DNA of 64,000 bases, taken from Porodaedalea pini. Its lineage: Eukaryota > Basidiomycota > Agaricomycetes > Hymenochaetales > Hymenochaetaceae. Positions 1 through 11,486 of this stretch are shown piece by piece. Each line of letters opens with the position of its first letter. The stretch's first letter is position 1. A model generated the notes under the pieces. It saw only the letters and a list, made by a program, of their open reading frames with translations, did no database searches and was not told the DNA's origin. The position numbers were made by a program, and so were the translations under genes. The stretch spans positions 372,001 to 436,000 of the forward strand of contig NBAY01000026.1 of the NCBI GenBank assembly GCA_002794775.1. Direction: 5' to 3'.

Positions 1-415
1 AAGTGCAGCTGGTCTGTTCTCTCACCCATTTCCACTGAGATTCAAAAATTATGGCTCCCCTACATCTAACTATAAAATTCTTTCCTGTATCTGTAAATTA
101 AGTATATGACTATACCAACATCTCCTGCAAGTTTGAAGCCAATCAATTCAGTATTCATGGTCCAGCAGCAAGATTTGTGTTCTACTCTGCAAGACCTGTT
201 GTGAGAAAAGGAGGGTGGAAAGAGCTTGAAGTGGAACACAAATCTTGCTGCTGGACCATGAATACTGAATTGATTGGCTTCAAACTTTCAGGAGATGTTG
301 GTATAGTCATATACTTAATTTACAGATACAGGAAAGAATTTTATAGTTAGATGTAGGGGAGCCATAATTTTTGAATCTCAGTGGAAATGGGTGAGAGAAC
401 AGACCAGCTGCACTT
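1..415. repeat. Long near-perfect inverted repeat (hairpin locus)
   Basis: Bases 1-185 are the reverse complement of about 231-415, with only a couple of mismatches seen (for example at about 129 against 288, and at about 184). The arms are about 185 bp and the unpaired spacer about 45 bp. The left arm starts at base 1, so the palindrome may extend beyond the window. No ORF lies in the arms. A foldback/MITE-type element or a hairpin-RNA locus would both fit. No target-site duplication can be checked because the left end is cut off. Confidence 0.93.
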
Positions 416-1742
416 GTTTGATCTCCACCCACCTACACAGTCAATTTATTGCTCCATATTTTACATATTTCTTCTCCTGAGAACCATGCCTTTTTTTTGA
501 GTACTTAATGAGCAGGTACTGTGCAGAATTCACAGAGAAAATAGGCATTCATTCTAATTTTTCGACACTTTGGCTCTGACGCGGCTCACTTCACGTGACA
601 TGCACGTGTCGCAGGACTTATGAAAATGGCTGTAACAAGCCAACCTATTCGCATGACGCTCAGTGCATGATTGAGTGAAAGGACAAAGTCACACACCTTC
701 AAGGAATAACCGCTTAAGTCATGGCAAACACACGTTTTTCAAGGAAAGATGCAGTCGCATCTGAGCTCCGTACGCTTACATTCCGTGCACGAGCATAGCC
801 GCCTCGAGCATCAGCTATCCTCGGCTCTTCCAGTGTCCCAATTTCCTGTCTGCTTTTCCTTCACCACACCTATCCAATTTAAAGCCGTCGGATTCAAACT
901 CGGTCCCTGCGTTGGCGTTGGTTGCGAATTCGCAGCGTCTGGTCTGGTCTGGTTTTATGCTGATTTTGAGTATCGCCTATTGTCATTCGTCGCGGGACCA
1001 GGGTAAGCACGGTGGAAGTCGAAACTCAGGCTGAAGAGAAGCTGGCCACGGCGACTAATGTTATGATGAATGCTTTGCGCGGCGTTGATCTGCTTGACGG
1101 GCGATCTTTCCATGCAAATTCCACTTTGCAAGAATGACGCTCGAGACGCCGCCCGCATCTTCTGCATCGGCATTTACGTTCGAGTGCTAGAAAACAGTGA
1201 TCGGAAGGCACACTACATCGATGTGCTCAGGAATCAGGCTTTTGAGTGTGTCGAAGAGCAAGGAGGTAGGTATATCCGAAAGAGAAGCGTCCGTGACTGG
1301 TTGGCGAATGTGTTTTACGCATCATCGCACCTCTAAATCACGCTGCTCTTCTCCCTTTCTATCGCTTGAGGTCTTTCAAGCTGTAATTGGCATATCGTAC
1401 TGCGTAGACGGCAGCAGATTCAAGAGAGCCGCCACTAGCGCCCTAATCAATGTTCACGTGACTTGACCGGATCAAACCTTTTTCTCGCCTGATATTTCGC
1501 GATCTGCGGAAGAACAGATCGAACGGCTCAGCTCGTTCAAGATATTCGCGTCTCTTCTAGCTAGTTTCTTGTACTAACGTCAGATTACTTGCTCTCCAGC
1601 TAAATGTCTACAGTAACAATGAGTCCAAGTCCAATATAAGCAGGAACTTGTGATCATATAAAGCGACTTATTCCGGTCCGGGTGCTTCAGGAATCGAGTT
1701 GCTTCTCTCACAGTCTCAGACTACAAAGTCACCTGCTGCTAT
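416..1742. other. Gene-free stretch and upstream region of the alcohol dehydrogenase
   Basis: Only short overlapping ORFs without recognisable domains or convincing splice structure are present (for example around 749-1006 and 1070-1466). The last 150 bases hold the promoter of the next gene. I see no RNA gene or repeat. Confidence 0.5.
1657..1662 (+). promoter_or_regulatory. TATA box candidate of the alcohol dehydrogenase
   Basis: A TATAAA hexamer lies 86 bp before the first in-frame ATG (1743) and 131 bp before the ATG with the better context (1788). The spacing fits a fungal TATA promoter. It is a pattern match only. Confidence 0.4.
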
Positions 1743-1787
1743 ATGAAAGTTACATTCAATCAGCATCCATTTCCATCGATTCCAGCT

Positions 1788-3150
1788 ATGGCGGAAAAAT
1801 TGGCGATACCAACCTCGATGAAAGGTCTGTCTGCTCATTTTAGTTTAGTTTCTTCAGGCTCTCGATATCATTGCTCCTTCATAGGCGTATACCTCCCTGG
1901 AGATCGTCAGTGCGAAGTGCGAGAGTCAAGTGTCCCTCACCCAGGACCAGGACAGGTTCTCGTACAGACACGAGCGTCAGCACTCTGTGGCTCCGACCTT
2001 CGCTCAATCTACCGACCTAAGACACACAAGACAGGCGCCGAGGGGTATCTTGGTGTCATTGCCGGGCATGAACCGTGTGGTATTATCGCGAAGCGCGGGG
2101 AAGGGGTCCTGGACGTGTGAGTACTCGTCTGTCATCCACGATTGCATTACTGATTTGAATGTCATATTTTCTGCAATAAAGCTGGAAAGAGGGAACGCGA
2201 GTAATTGTCTATCACATCCAGGGGTGTGGCTCGTGCCATCACTGCCGACAAGGTCTCTACATTTCTTGCGATGCTCCAGAACGCAAAGCTTACGGCTGGC
2301 AGCGTGATGGCGGGCATGGTGAGTTGTACTTGTGTTTCAAGTATTATTCTTGCCTCATGCCTGATGCAGGAGAATTCATTTTGGTTGACGTGCAGTCTCT
2401 GGTGCGACTTCCAGAACCTCTCACTTATCTCGATGGAGCAATCATTGCGTGCGGTCTCGGAACAGCGTATGCTGCCTGTTCGCGCGCTCGGGTGTCAGGC
2501 TGCGACCGCGTTCTGATCACAGGTCTCGGACCAGTCGGCCTCGGCACGGCTCTCCTCGCTCAGAAGATGGGCGCAAAAGTTCTTGGAATCGAGTTCGATG
2601 CAGATCGAGTCGCGTTCGCAAGAACTTTAGGTATCGAGAGCTTTGAGTGTGTGAAGAGTGAGGACGCAGAAGGTGACGAAGACGTGAGGGCGGCACTCTC
2701 ATGGTCGGATGGCGAAGGCGTTGACGTAGCTATCGATTGCAGCGGTGCCGCGTCGGCCCGTCTCACGTGCCTGAAATCTGCGCGTTCGTGGGGACGTATT
2801 GTATTTGTTGGGGAAGGTGGCCGAGTCGCGTTCGACGTGTCTGAGGTTGTCATTCACAAGAACTTGACGATCTACGGGAGCTGGGTATGCTCGATAGGTC
2901 AGATGGAGGAGTTGGTTGAGCGTCTTGTCTGGTGGAACTTACATCCAGAGGTGCGTCCATTCTCGGTTATAATAAACCTACCTGAGAAGTCACGAGCTTC
3001 CCCAATGCTGTGACGCAGATTACAGTAACAAACACCTTCACAATCGACAACGCAGAAGAAGCGTACAAGCTTTTTGATAGCGGAAAGACAGGGAAGTGCG
3101 CAATTTTGTACCAAGGCGAAAAGCAGGTATATCGCGCGAGCCCACAGTAG
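1788..3150 (+). CDS. Zinc-dependent alcohol dehydrogenase (MDR superfamily)
   Basis: Predicted NAD(P)-dependent oxidation or reduction of an alcohol/polyol and its carbonyl in the cytosol. Five exons join cleanly: 1788-1824, 1885-2116, 2182-2318, 2370-2950 and 3019-3150. The GroES-like half has the catalytic-zinc Cys (ALCGSDLRS) and GHE. The structural-zinc lobe has four cysteines (CGSCHHC followed by LYISC). The Rossmann half starts with VLITGLGPVGLG, and an acidic residue after GIEFD suggests NAD preference. Both zinc sites look intact, so the enzyme is probably active. An upstream in-frame ATG at 1743 would add 15 residues, but the ATG at 1788 has purines at -3 and +4. It resembles sorbitol/threonine-dehydrogenase-like MDRs; the substrate is unknown. 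It could serve the neighbouring oxidative genes, but nothing proves that. Confidence 0.9.
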
Positions 3151-3555
3151 CGCTTGTGTCCGCATAGTAATGCTTTCAGAAGTAAATATGGAGAAAAAAA
3201 ATGAATCTATTGAGCAAGGTACATGTCCGATTTTCACTCTGAGCCCAACTTCGAGTGAACTTGAGACACTATAAATAAAATACTCTTATTATTATTAGAT
3301 GCGCACATAAAACCCCAGATGAAGTGATTACGGCAAGCCAGTGCCCTTCAAGCGACACTTATAAAACAGACAAAATATTTAAGGCCTTAAACACCTGCTT
3401 CACTGACGACGCCAGCAAAAAACATTGTTCTGCAGCTGAGGGCAGCTACCGGTGCTGCTAGTTCTGGACCACACTTGATTACCGATAGTAATGGTACTTC
3501 AGAAAATCCAAAGGAGTTAGAGCTAGAAACGTCGAACGAGATCTATGAAATCTTA
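3151..3555. other. Intergenic, 3' flanks of two convergent genes
   Basis: This stretch lies between the stop of the alcohol dehydrogenase and the stop of the small secreted protein on the other strand. It is AT-rich (AATAAAATACTC near 3273 may be a polyadenylation signal). No gene is seen. Confidence 0.5.
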
Positions 3556-3858
3556 CTAAGAATTGCAATCATAAACCGCATTGTTTGTATATCTACCACA
3601 CGTGTCCATGTCATTGACTGCAGAACCGTTGGCATTGGCTTTGGTACCGATGATGCCGCAGTCATTAGCCACAATTACTGCCGTTTGCTGAGGTAAAAAA
3701 TTGTTTGAATATCGACGGCGAAGTCAAACGCTTTCCATAGAACTCACGTTAGTATATCCTGTTGCAATTTCACCAGTATCACAGATCGAACTGGCATGAA
3801 CGTGGGAGAACACAATCGAAGAGGATGCCACAAGGAGAACGCGGGTACCGAATCTCAT
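3556..3858 (-). CDS. Small secreted protein, about 80 aa
   Basis: Exon 1 (3858-3748) and exon 2 (3687-3556) flank a 60-nt intron with GTGAGT and CAG borders, giving an 80-residue product. The first 23 or so residues form a signal peptide (MRFGTRVLL, then a hydrophobic run ending near HASS). The mature part is short, with four Cys (ICDTG, NDCGI, DTCGR, YDCNS) and many Asn, Gly and Thr, which suggests two disulphides. I do not recognise the family. Small secreted cysteine-containing proteins are common in Agaricomycetes and some act at the host or substrate interface, but no function can be assigned. A longer start at 3966 would place the signal peptide internally, so I chose 3858. Confidence 0.55.
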
Positions 3859-5140
3859 GATGTGATTGAACACTGAAGAAGGTTGAACTTGGCTTGCTAC
3901 CTCGGAAGATTGAAGCAGGAAGATCTGTCTCTCGAATGTTGAATGGTACTTCGAAAGCCTAGTCATATCCTCTTATGTAGACAAAACCCTTTGAGCTTAC
4001 GGCGGACTCGGAGACGATTCGGGTTTCAAATGTGAAATCGCTTGTGCCAAGGATGCCAACCTCATGATTTACTTTGCTGAGTAGCTTGCAGTAAGGTAAG
4101 AAAAGCTTCGTATGATTGGATGAACCAGCTGAAGAGTGCGGTTTAGTTCGGGGATTCCTTGTCGGCGTTGTAAACTGTAAGGGTTGCTTATATCAGCGAA
4201 TGCACGTCTCACAAAATCAAGACTTTCCAAGAGGACAAGGACTCGTGGCCCATTTTTTTTCCCGACTATAGACACAAACAATTATGTATCTCGTACATGT
4301 GTGTAGTATCATGCCAGGGATGGAAGACGACGAGCATGAATGAGTGTCCCAAACGATATCTCCAGGCAGCAGCGGGGATAGACTGCATCGAACATGCAAA
4401 CTAAATGTAAATCGTATTCCTCTAGGAAAGCAAAGAACTCATTAGAGAGCTCTTTCGGTGCGTTTCCCGTGTGCCACACGTTTGCACTCGTAACAGCGAC
4501 AGGAGATCTCGTGTTGTCATGTCGACACAATTTGAAGTTGAGAGTATGCAAGAGTTTGAATTTAAACTGTGTCGCAGGTCATGTGAAAGTCATGTGCCTT
4601 CTTTCCACGTTGAGCAAACCGAAGCTTCGTATGCTTTTTGTCAACAAACTACTGTTTGTGATCAGACATTCTTATTCAATCAGTGGTGCTGTCGGTCGTT
4701 CACTCTGACGATTGAGCTCGTTGCATCCTCTAGACCCACCACGATCCGAATCGTGAGACAAAATGACGCACTATCCATGATCTAGCCTCGCTTGCCTGTA
4801 AATATCCGATGTCGGTTTAAAGTAAGTTCGACTTGACCGTTATTTTCACTGCCCTTTTCGTCTACAGAGGATGAGCCCACAAGATTACGTGCCGCGGGCA
4901 GCAATCGCGCAGAGGCAGACGCGTTTCTCTGATGGTGGGTGGGGTCACGAGTCCCAATACGTCATTAATATTGGGCTCTCACAATGCTATATTCTATGGT
5001 TAATTTTGGATCGAACCTCGACTCCAACACGAGGCCACAGGCAACGATGGTGTCCCACGACCTCAAGCGGTTCGCTCGCAGAGACTTCACCTCATTCCTA
5101 GCGAACGCTAAAGGACGGTCTTATCGATTGAAGCTCTAAA
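3859..5140. other. Gene-poor stretch, possible decayed coding sequence
   Basis: There are several ORFs of 70-104 codons on both strands, none with a recognisable domain. The frame at 4471-4785 is mildly protein-like and could be part of the ectodomain of the membrane protein that follows, but I could not join it with credible splice sites. Confidence 0.3.
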
Positions 5141-5599
5141 GTGCGATACATTCTTCCGTATTTTCAACGTCTTGTTGACACTTCATTCTTCGCAAAATTG
5201 TCTGATTTTGCATGGCTTAGGAGATACACTGTTCATCGAGAGGAGGAAGACCCTATGCAGGTGGCCGACGAAACCTCTGTATCGTTAGCGACAAAGTCCC
5301 CCGACTCAGCGCTCATAGCGGGAATCGTCGCAGGATTTGCGTCCGTCGCTCTCCTCGCTCTCATCTTTGTCGTTGTTTGGCGTACACGTAAGCGGCCTTA
5401 CATCGCCGCACAGCCGGAGAGAAACGCATCCGTACGCGAGGAAAGCCAGGTTTCAACTCGAAGTGAATTTCCTGTTATGGATCTTAGTGTCGAATCGACT
5501 AGCGGGGAGAAAGGGGGTACGCCGAGAATGAGTAGAGCAAGCTCAAAATCCCGTTCAAGGGTGCGAGAGGCGTCTCTGGACCATGACCCGCCTGCCTGA
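5141..5599 (+). CDS. 3' part of a single-pass membrane protein (fragment?)
   Basis: The frame contains one strong membrane segment (ALIAGIVAGFASVALLALIF, then VVVW) followed at once by a basic stop-transfer stretch RTRKRP. A roughly 70-residue Ser/Arg/Glu-rich tail follows, ending at 5599. Outside the membrane, only about 40 residues upstream look plausible. This pattern of Ser-rich stalk, one TM and basic tail is the C-terminus of a common Agaricomycete family of type I membrane proteins with a variable ectodomain. The ectodomain exons are not evident upstream, so the gene may be 5'-truncated. The real exon may begin after the AG at about 5220. Function unknown. Confidence 0.4.
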   Translation: MRYILPYFQRLVDTSFFAKLSDFAWLRRYTVHREEEDPMQVADETSVSLATKSPDSALIAGIVAGFASVALLALIFVVVWRTRKRPYIAAQPERNASVREESQVSTRSEFPVMDLSVESTSGEKGGTPRMSRASSKSRSRVREASLDHDPPA

Positions 5600-6801
5600 T
5601 CCCAATGAGTTTCTCGTGCATGTTATAGTCTCTTCCTTATTTGATCACTCACTTTTCTGTCTTACGTTTTTCTATGGTGGGCATCTTCTCATCTCCGTTC
5701 TTCACTCGTTCTTCACGAGTATGAGTGCTAACTTTATTTCAAAGATCGGACCTTTTAACTCTGGTCTTTCTCTTATCTTCTAGTGGCAGATCCGATGTAG
5801 TACTCAATTCTCTAGACATGCAAAAAGTTCGGAGTTCGGAGTTGATCGAACGTTAGCTTTTCAGCACGATCAGGTTCTCGTGTGCTTAGAAATTTCAGGG
5901 ACACATTTTGTCTTACGCGTTGTGTATCCCGGCCGGACGGGCAACTCGCCTATCATAGCTTACAGGTTCCCGGCATGCAGCCCTCGTAGTTCCTGCTTTT
6001 GTTCAGCCGACATTCTCGGCACAACTTCTTACATCAAACGTCTTACCCGCGCTGACATGAAGCATGTGCCCGACGCCCGGGACGTCCGACCAGTCCTAAC
6101 GCCTCATATCTTTGGGAGGCACTTCATGTTGAAACGAAATCTTATAAAAAGGCCCCAAAGCTCAAGCAAGTCTATTTTCCAGACATGACAATCTGGAAAC
6201 GCTGGCTGAATTGTGCCTTTGAAATCATCGAGTTAGACAGGCACTGGATCCAGGCCACTTCTACGCGACAACGATCGCCGTCGGAAAAGGTAAAATGGAG
6301 CGCCGTGGATGATGCACCGCACTCTTGCTGTCACTTGTAAGGGCCAGACGAGTGGGGTAAACCGCTCGGCACTACAAATTTGCAAGGGTACCTGCTTTTT
6401 TATGTTCGTTATTGGTCGATGGTCTCATCCTCTCTCATGCTTCAGCGATCTGTTCCTTAGATATCGGCGGCAACCTGCAAAAAGTGAGATCGCAGACTTC
6501 GAGCCGGAACCACTTCAAGCGCGCGGTATGTCTGTCCCTGACGGGCATGGTGCCTTATCACGGTGCTATTCTTGATGCCTTTTGAATGCTGGTAGCAAAT
6601 GACAACGCGCAGCCATCACTGTTTCATGCCCACGGGATGATCCTTGGCTGTAAGTAGCAGTCTATTTGAGGCCAGGGACGCGGTATTCAATTGATTCAAC
6701 TTCAACGGCTATGTGTGCAGAGAGTATAAGTAGGTAACACTCTCAGTTAGAATCGTCCAGCTCACATCATCTGCTACCCTAGTAGTAGCCCTTTGCCAAC
6801 C
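5600..6801. other. Gene-free stretch and promoter of the BBE oxidase
   Basis: No convincing gene. A TATAAG motif at 6725-6730 lies 77 bp before the oxidase start codon and is a plausible core promoter. The rest holds only short unconnected ORFs. Confidence 0.45.
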
Positions 6802-8830
6802 ATGATGATTAAAGCCGTTCCGCACTTCGCTGGACTTGCTGTCCTAGCTCTGGCGATCTCAGTTCACGGAGCTTCCACAAGAGTATCTCGAACCGATCCC
6901 GCGGTGAAAGCATGTCAGCTGCTACAGGCGAGCTTTCCGCAACTGGTTTCGTTCCCAGGTCCGACTTCTCATTCTAACAATTTGTATCCCTCCACTGAAG
7001 ATGCACACGCTGTTTCAGGTTCTGAGCAGTACGAATCTGATATCGAGCACTGGTCATCCACTAGCACTCAGAACGCCACATGCTCGATAGAACCAGCGAC
7101 CGCGGACGACGTTAGTTCGATAGTGAGTCAGCGAGCTTCCCTCCGCACTATGCGATAGTTCCTGAATTCGTAAATGCAGATGGAGATTATCGGGAGAGAC
7201 GATATTCTCGCTCCTTTTGCTGTAAGCTTCCCTGTTGGTGAAATAGCATAGGCGTCTGAAGTGTATCTGGTTCTAGATCAAGTGCGGCGGACATGCGTTC
7301 AACAACGGCTCGAGCTCAACTACTGGAGTTCAAATTTCAATGGCGAAGTTCACGGGATTGACATATGACGCTGACAGTAGCACTGTCACTATAGGAATGG
7401 GTCTGACTTGGGACCAAGTCTACAGCCAACTCGAGCCATTGGGTGTGATGGTGGCCGGAGGACGCATAAATGGAGTAGGCAAGTAATCCTCACTTTCTGG
7501 GTCAGAACGGGAACTTACTTGCTTCGAGTTCTCCAGGTGTCGGCGGCCTGAGCCTCGGTGGAGGCTACTCGTGGAAGACGAATCAATTCGGCCTCACCAT
7601 CGATACTATTGTCTCACACAACTTGGTGCTTCCTTCTGGACAGCAAGTGCAGGTTTCCAACACGTCATATCCTGATCTTTTTTTCGGACTTAAGGTAACA
7701 AACGAATCTATATCCTGTAGAAGTACTGATTCTTATTCTTCATCAAGGGAGGGCTGAACAACTTCGGAGTTGTCACGAATATCACCTACGAGGCTCATCC
7801 TCAAACTCTTGTCTTTGTACGCTACACCGCTGTGCGTGCCGATAGCTGAAACTGACCATATTATTAAGGGTGGCGCAATCTCGTATGATCTGAACGTAAC
7901 CGATTCCGTGAACGCAGCCATAAGCAATTTCTCAGTAAACAACACGGACCCGAAAGCTCAGCTCCTTGTCACGTACTTATCCACCAGCGGGCAGGTAGGG
8001 ATTTATTTACCTTGAATCATCTCCCTCTCGATCCTAATATCTTTCGTTATATTTGAAGTTTACGGCTAGCGTAGTTCCGTTTTATGATGCTCCCACTCCT
8101 CCAGCCGGGATATTTGACGCCTTCTTGGCCATTCCTTCTACCTCATCTGCGGTCAAGACGCGAACATTCGTTGATTTCATGACGACCTTTGGAGACGGTG
8201 ATTTGGGTATCGGCGCATTTGGGTCAGCATTTATACTCTCTGTGCTTAACTCACTCACTAAACGCGCTCTAGCCTCGCCGAGAATGTCGTGCCCATCACG
8301 CACTACCCGGTTGCACTACTCGAAGAAATGGTACAGCAGGTCATCTCCCTCGGAGACAAGCTTACTGCAGCGAACAACGGGACAATCGTCATCGTCAGCA
8401 TGACTCCGGAGCCGTTCACAAACCCCTTCGCGCATTCTCGTGGTGGCGCGTACCCTCACCCCCCTTCTCGCCAAGTGACACCTGCCACACCCGAGATTGC
8501 ATACCAGTTCAACCCTAATCTCACTTCCGGTAAGAAAAGTAGTAGTCTATTAATCCAATGGTCAGTGACTAACCGACATGCCCTACAGCTGCTCAGGCTG
8601 CGTTCCATGACTCGATCGTGAGCTCGATGAAAGAGTTCTCTCATAACATTCAGGCAGAAGCAGTAGCGGAAGGAGTGAGCAGTTGGGACGACATTTTGTA
8701 TCCCAATTACGCTATTGCTGGGACTCCTATTGAGCTGATGTACGGCTCGAACGTACAGGAGCTTAAGGAGATATCAGCGAAGTATGATCCTAACGGTATA
8801 ATGAATCTAACTGGCGGAGTTCATTTCTGA
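6802..8830 (+). CDS. Secreted FAD-dependent oxidase, berberine-bridge-enzyme (BBE) family
   Basis: Predicted oxygen-dependent oxidation of an alcohol, sugar or secondary metabolite by an exported flavoprotein. An N-terminal signal peptide (MMIKAVPHFAG..., cleaved near SVHGAS) precedes the FAD_binding_4 fold. Key pieces are IKCGGHAFNNGSSS, with the His that normally carries the 8-alpha-histidyl FAD bond, then VMVAGGRINGVGVGG and LGGGYSWKTNQFGLT. The position used for the second, cysteinyl FAD bond in bicovalent BBEs shows no Cys, so the enzyme is probably monocovalent. The C-terminal BBE lid is present (YPNYAIAG, then SAKYDPNGIMN). About nine introns join in frame; one of them (donor at about 7480) appears to be GC-AG. 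Fungal relatives act in secondary metabolism and on oligosaccharides; the substrate cannot be told. The gene looks intact. Confidence 0.88.
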
Positions 8831-9268
8831 ATTTTGATGGATATTGTAGTTCTGTATCCTATGACCTTTGTAATTGTGCAACAAGATAGCTTAGTGCATA
8901 GCAGTGCTACTTCGTCTGTATGCGCAGAACTGGACAAGATTGGTCTGAGTACTGATGCTTTCCTCAGTTGTTACAGAAACGGTCCGTTGCGGCCGCTAAA
9001 ACTAGATCGAGTGCACTTCGAAATGTGAGAGACGTTTCGCTGGCCTGCGGCGCATTATGGCTACGTACGCCCTTGACTCTCTAGCGCATCAATTGAAGTC
9101 TTGTTAGATCCAAGTATATGAGCCTCCGATGGCAGACTGAAACTCTTCTCTGCAGGAAGACGATGGCGCTGCAGGCTTGTTCTGAGTCAAACCATCGAAT
9201 TTCGAAATGCATAACATCTTCAACTGGGCTTCATCCAGGTAGTCTTCCTTGCGGGCAACAAAGTTAGA
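8831..9268. other. Convergent 3' intergenic region
   Basis: This is the shared 3' flank of the BBE oxidase (+) and the P450 (-). No gene or repeat is seen. Confidence 0.5.
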
Positions 9269-11486
9269 TTAATTACAACCAGGTCGATCGTATAAATACA
9301 CAATTTCAGTGAGAATAGGGAAGTAGTGTGAGTTCTCCATCTGGCGGTGTGGCAGAAACCTCAAGAGGGTCGACAATTCGGTATGCATTTCCCTTAGCAC
9401 AGGAGTTGCACGACAAATAATCGACCAGATTATCATCTTGATTTCTGCAAGGGATCCAGATCCACGTTTGACGATGGCACAGAATAGAAGATATCGAGAC
9501 TTACCGGTAACTGCGAGGACTCGACCCGGGCATGCCCAACGACCGAGACCAAACAACAAGTAGCTCTGGCTAATAGTAACTGCTTGCTTGTCTGTCGATA
9601 TCCATCGCTTTCCGTCGAAGTCTGCAGCATTAGGCCCATGATAGCTCGTACTGAAATGCGAGCTGGGAGAAAATACGAGAACCAGATGGCCTAAACAATG
9701 TTTCGCTTTAATTGCTTAAAGCACACGATTGATATTATTGGGACTGTACCCTTAGGAACGGTATATCCTCCAAGATTGATGTCAGCAGTCGAGAACCTGA
9801 CAGGGCTCAACACATCGCCTTTCGTCCGGAGGACTTCGCGAATGAATGAGTCGAGCAGAGGTGAGTCGTGTAGGGCATTGAAAGTTATTCCGGCATCATT
9901 GTTTTCTGGATCGATTGATGTGTGGGAGAACATTTCCTCACGCAGGGCGGGAAGATACTCGGGTCGCACTGTGAGTTCGTATGTCACCCAGACTGCAATG
10001 GTTGCGCTACAAGGCTGCGTTATCATGTCGAAAGCTCGAAAAAGAAACATTTTACTTACGTGAGATGTACAGAGGCAAAAATTATGCTAGTTTATCGCAG
10101 TCAGACATGCATGAATTCAGTGGAACGCAGTTTCGTACCCTATCAGAAGTCCGGAAATCTTCATAAATCCCAATATGCCGATTTCTCCATCCGCCCTCGC
10201 AAACCTTTTGGACAGATAACCTAGTACGCAACCCTGTACAAAACCAAATTAGCTCGTCTAGAACACCAGGAATTCCAGGAGAGCGTACTTCTGAACCGTC
10301 CGTCTTCATGTCAGAGTCAAAGTGTTTACCCCGAATATCATTCCATACTTGAAGTCCAACGACACGATAGAACGTCGGAAGAGTCGTAGCAGCCATTTTA
10401 ATCCTATATGCGCCGGCCTCAGCTCTGTAGCATATCACTCAGCAACAAATATACTTACTGCTTCCATATTCGCCACAGTTTTGGAAACTTTCTCCCCCAC
10501 CAGGAACGATTCTGGTAAAGACCGCTCGCAACAGCCAAGTCGCTCGCGATCCTCTCAATTATATCAAGACTTTGCTTGTTCAAAAAGTGCTGAACCCAAC
10601 TGAGTACACTTGTTCTTGGACACCACTGCAATCGCTCCTAAAGCGTACTCACCGGGCCGAAGATGATAGTGGCCATCGCTTGGGATATAGCTTTATGTGT
10701 ATGATCTAAGAAGTTCACATATTGGTGCCCATTAGCACTCCCTGAGCTATCAGAAGTCGGATTGGTGCTCTCCATGAGCAGTGACGCCTGCTTCATGAAA
10801 ACTGGCGCCACTGAAACATACCGTCAGGTCTCTCAGTAATAGGAGAAAAGGGAATATCATACCTTGATCAACGATGAGAGGCATCCTGTCCATTATACAG
10901 TTCCGCACAATTTCTTCTAGCTCGATAAAATACCCCGTAAAGTACTTGTGCAGATAATGAATGTTGAGATACTAAGAAAGCGTTTGTTAGATTCCGTGAG
11001 TTGGAGCTTCAAACAGAACATGCCGTGAATGCTCCTTCAGAGAAGCTCAGATGCTCGGATGTTAAGACCTCGCGAGTCAGATGGTCGTCAACAATGTACT
11101 CGAGCTGAAAGAACAATCAAGGATCTCAGAATATGATAAAAACCCTCGTGCAGAAAGACGTACTCTTCCCTTTTTCCAGACGCCCACGATATGTCCGTGG
11201 TCTCTGAGCGCTTTTGCATAAGCCTCACGAGGTCTCTGGAATATTTCCTCATCCTAAAAAAGGAAAGAAACAGCGTCAGTCCAGACTAAAAAAATAAGAT
11301 ATGATGTGTACGAACCGGGATGTTAACAACTGGTGGTAAGTCAGAGTAAGATGGCTTTCGATATTTCTAAGGTGGAATACATCAGAACAGGCAGCACCAT
11401 CGACCAGGAGTGCGCACCTTGAAGAAACTCGATAGAGTGATTACGCAGACGGGCCCTAAAACAGCCGCTAGAGCTAGTAGAGACAT
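9269..11486 (-). CDS. Cytochrome P450 (copy A), C-terminus frameshifted
   Basis: Predicted microsomal monooxygenase. It reads from 11486 downward over about ten exons. An N-terminal membrane anchor (MSLLALAAVLGPVCVITL) is followed by a DEEIFQRPREAYAKAL segment, the I-helix FASVHLTATIAVW, the K-helix ExxR in FIREVLRTKGD, and the haem loop FGLGRWACPGR with the Cys ligand. Every block has a counterpart in the P450 at 35655-37867, so the two are paralogues. After RATPVL (about 9394-9396) one base is missing relative to that paralogue. Shifting frame there recovers a normal P450 ending (...DPLEVSATPPDGELTLLPY) with a stop at 9306, whereas the frame as written runs on to 9269 with unrelated residues. 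The haem site is upstream of the shift, so partial function is possible; a sequencing error is the alternative. Confidence 0.85.

Noticed and set aside
4471..4785. Possible ectodomain exon of the membrane protein at 5141-5599
   Set aside because: No credible splice path links it to the membrane segment, and the composition is not clearly protein-like.
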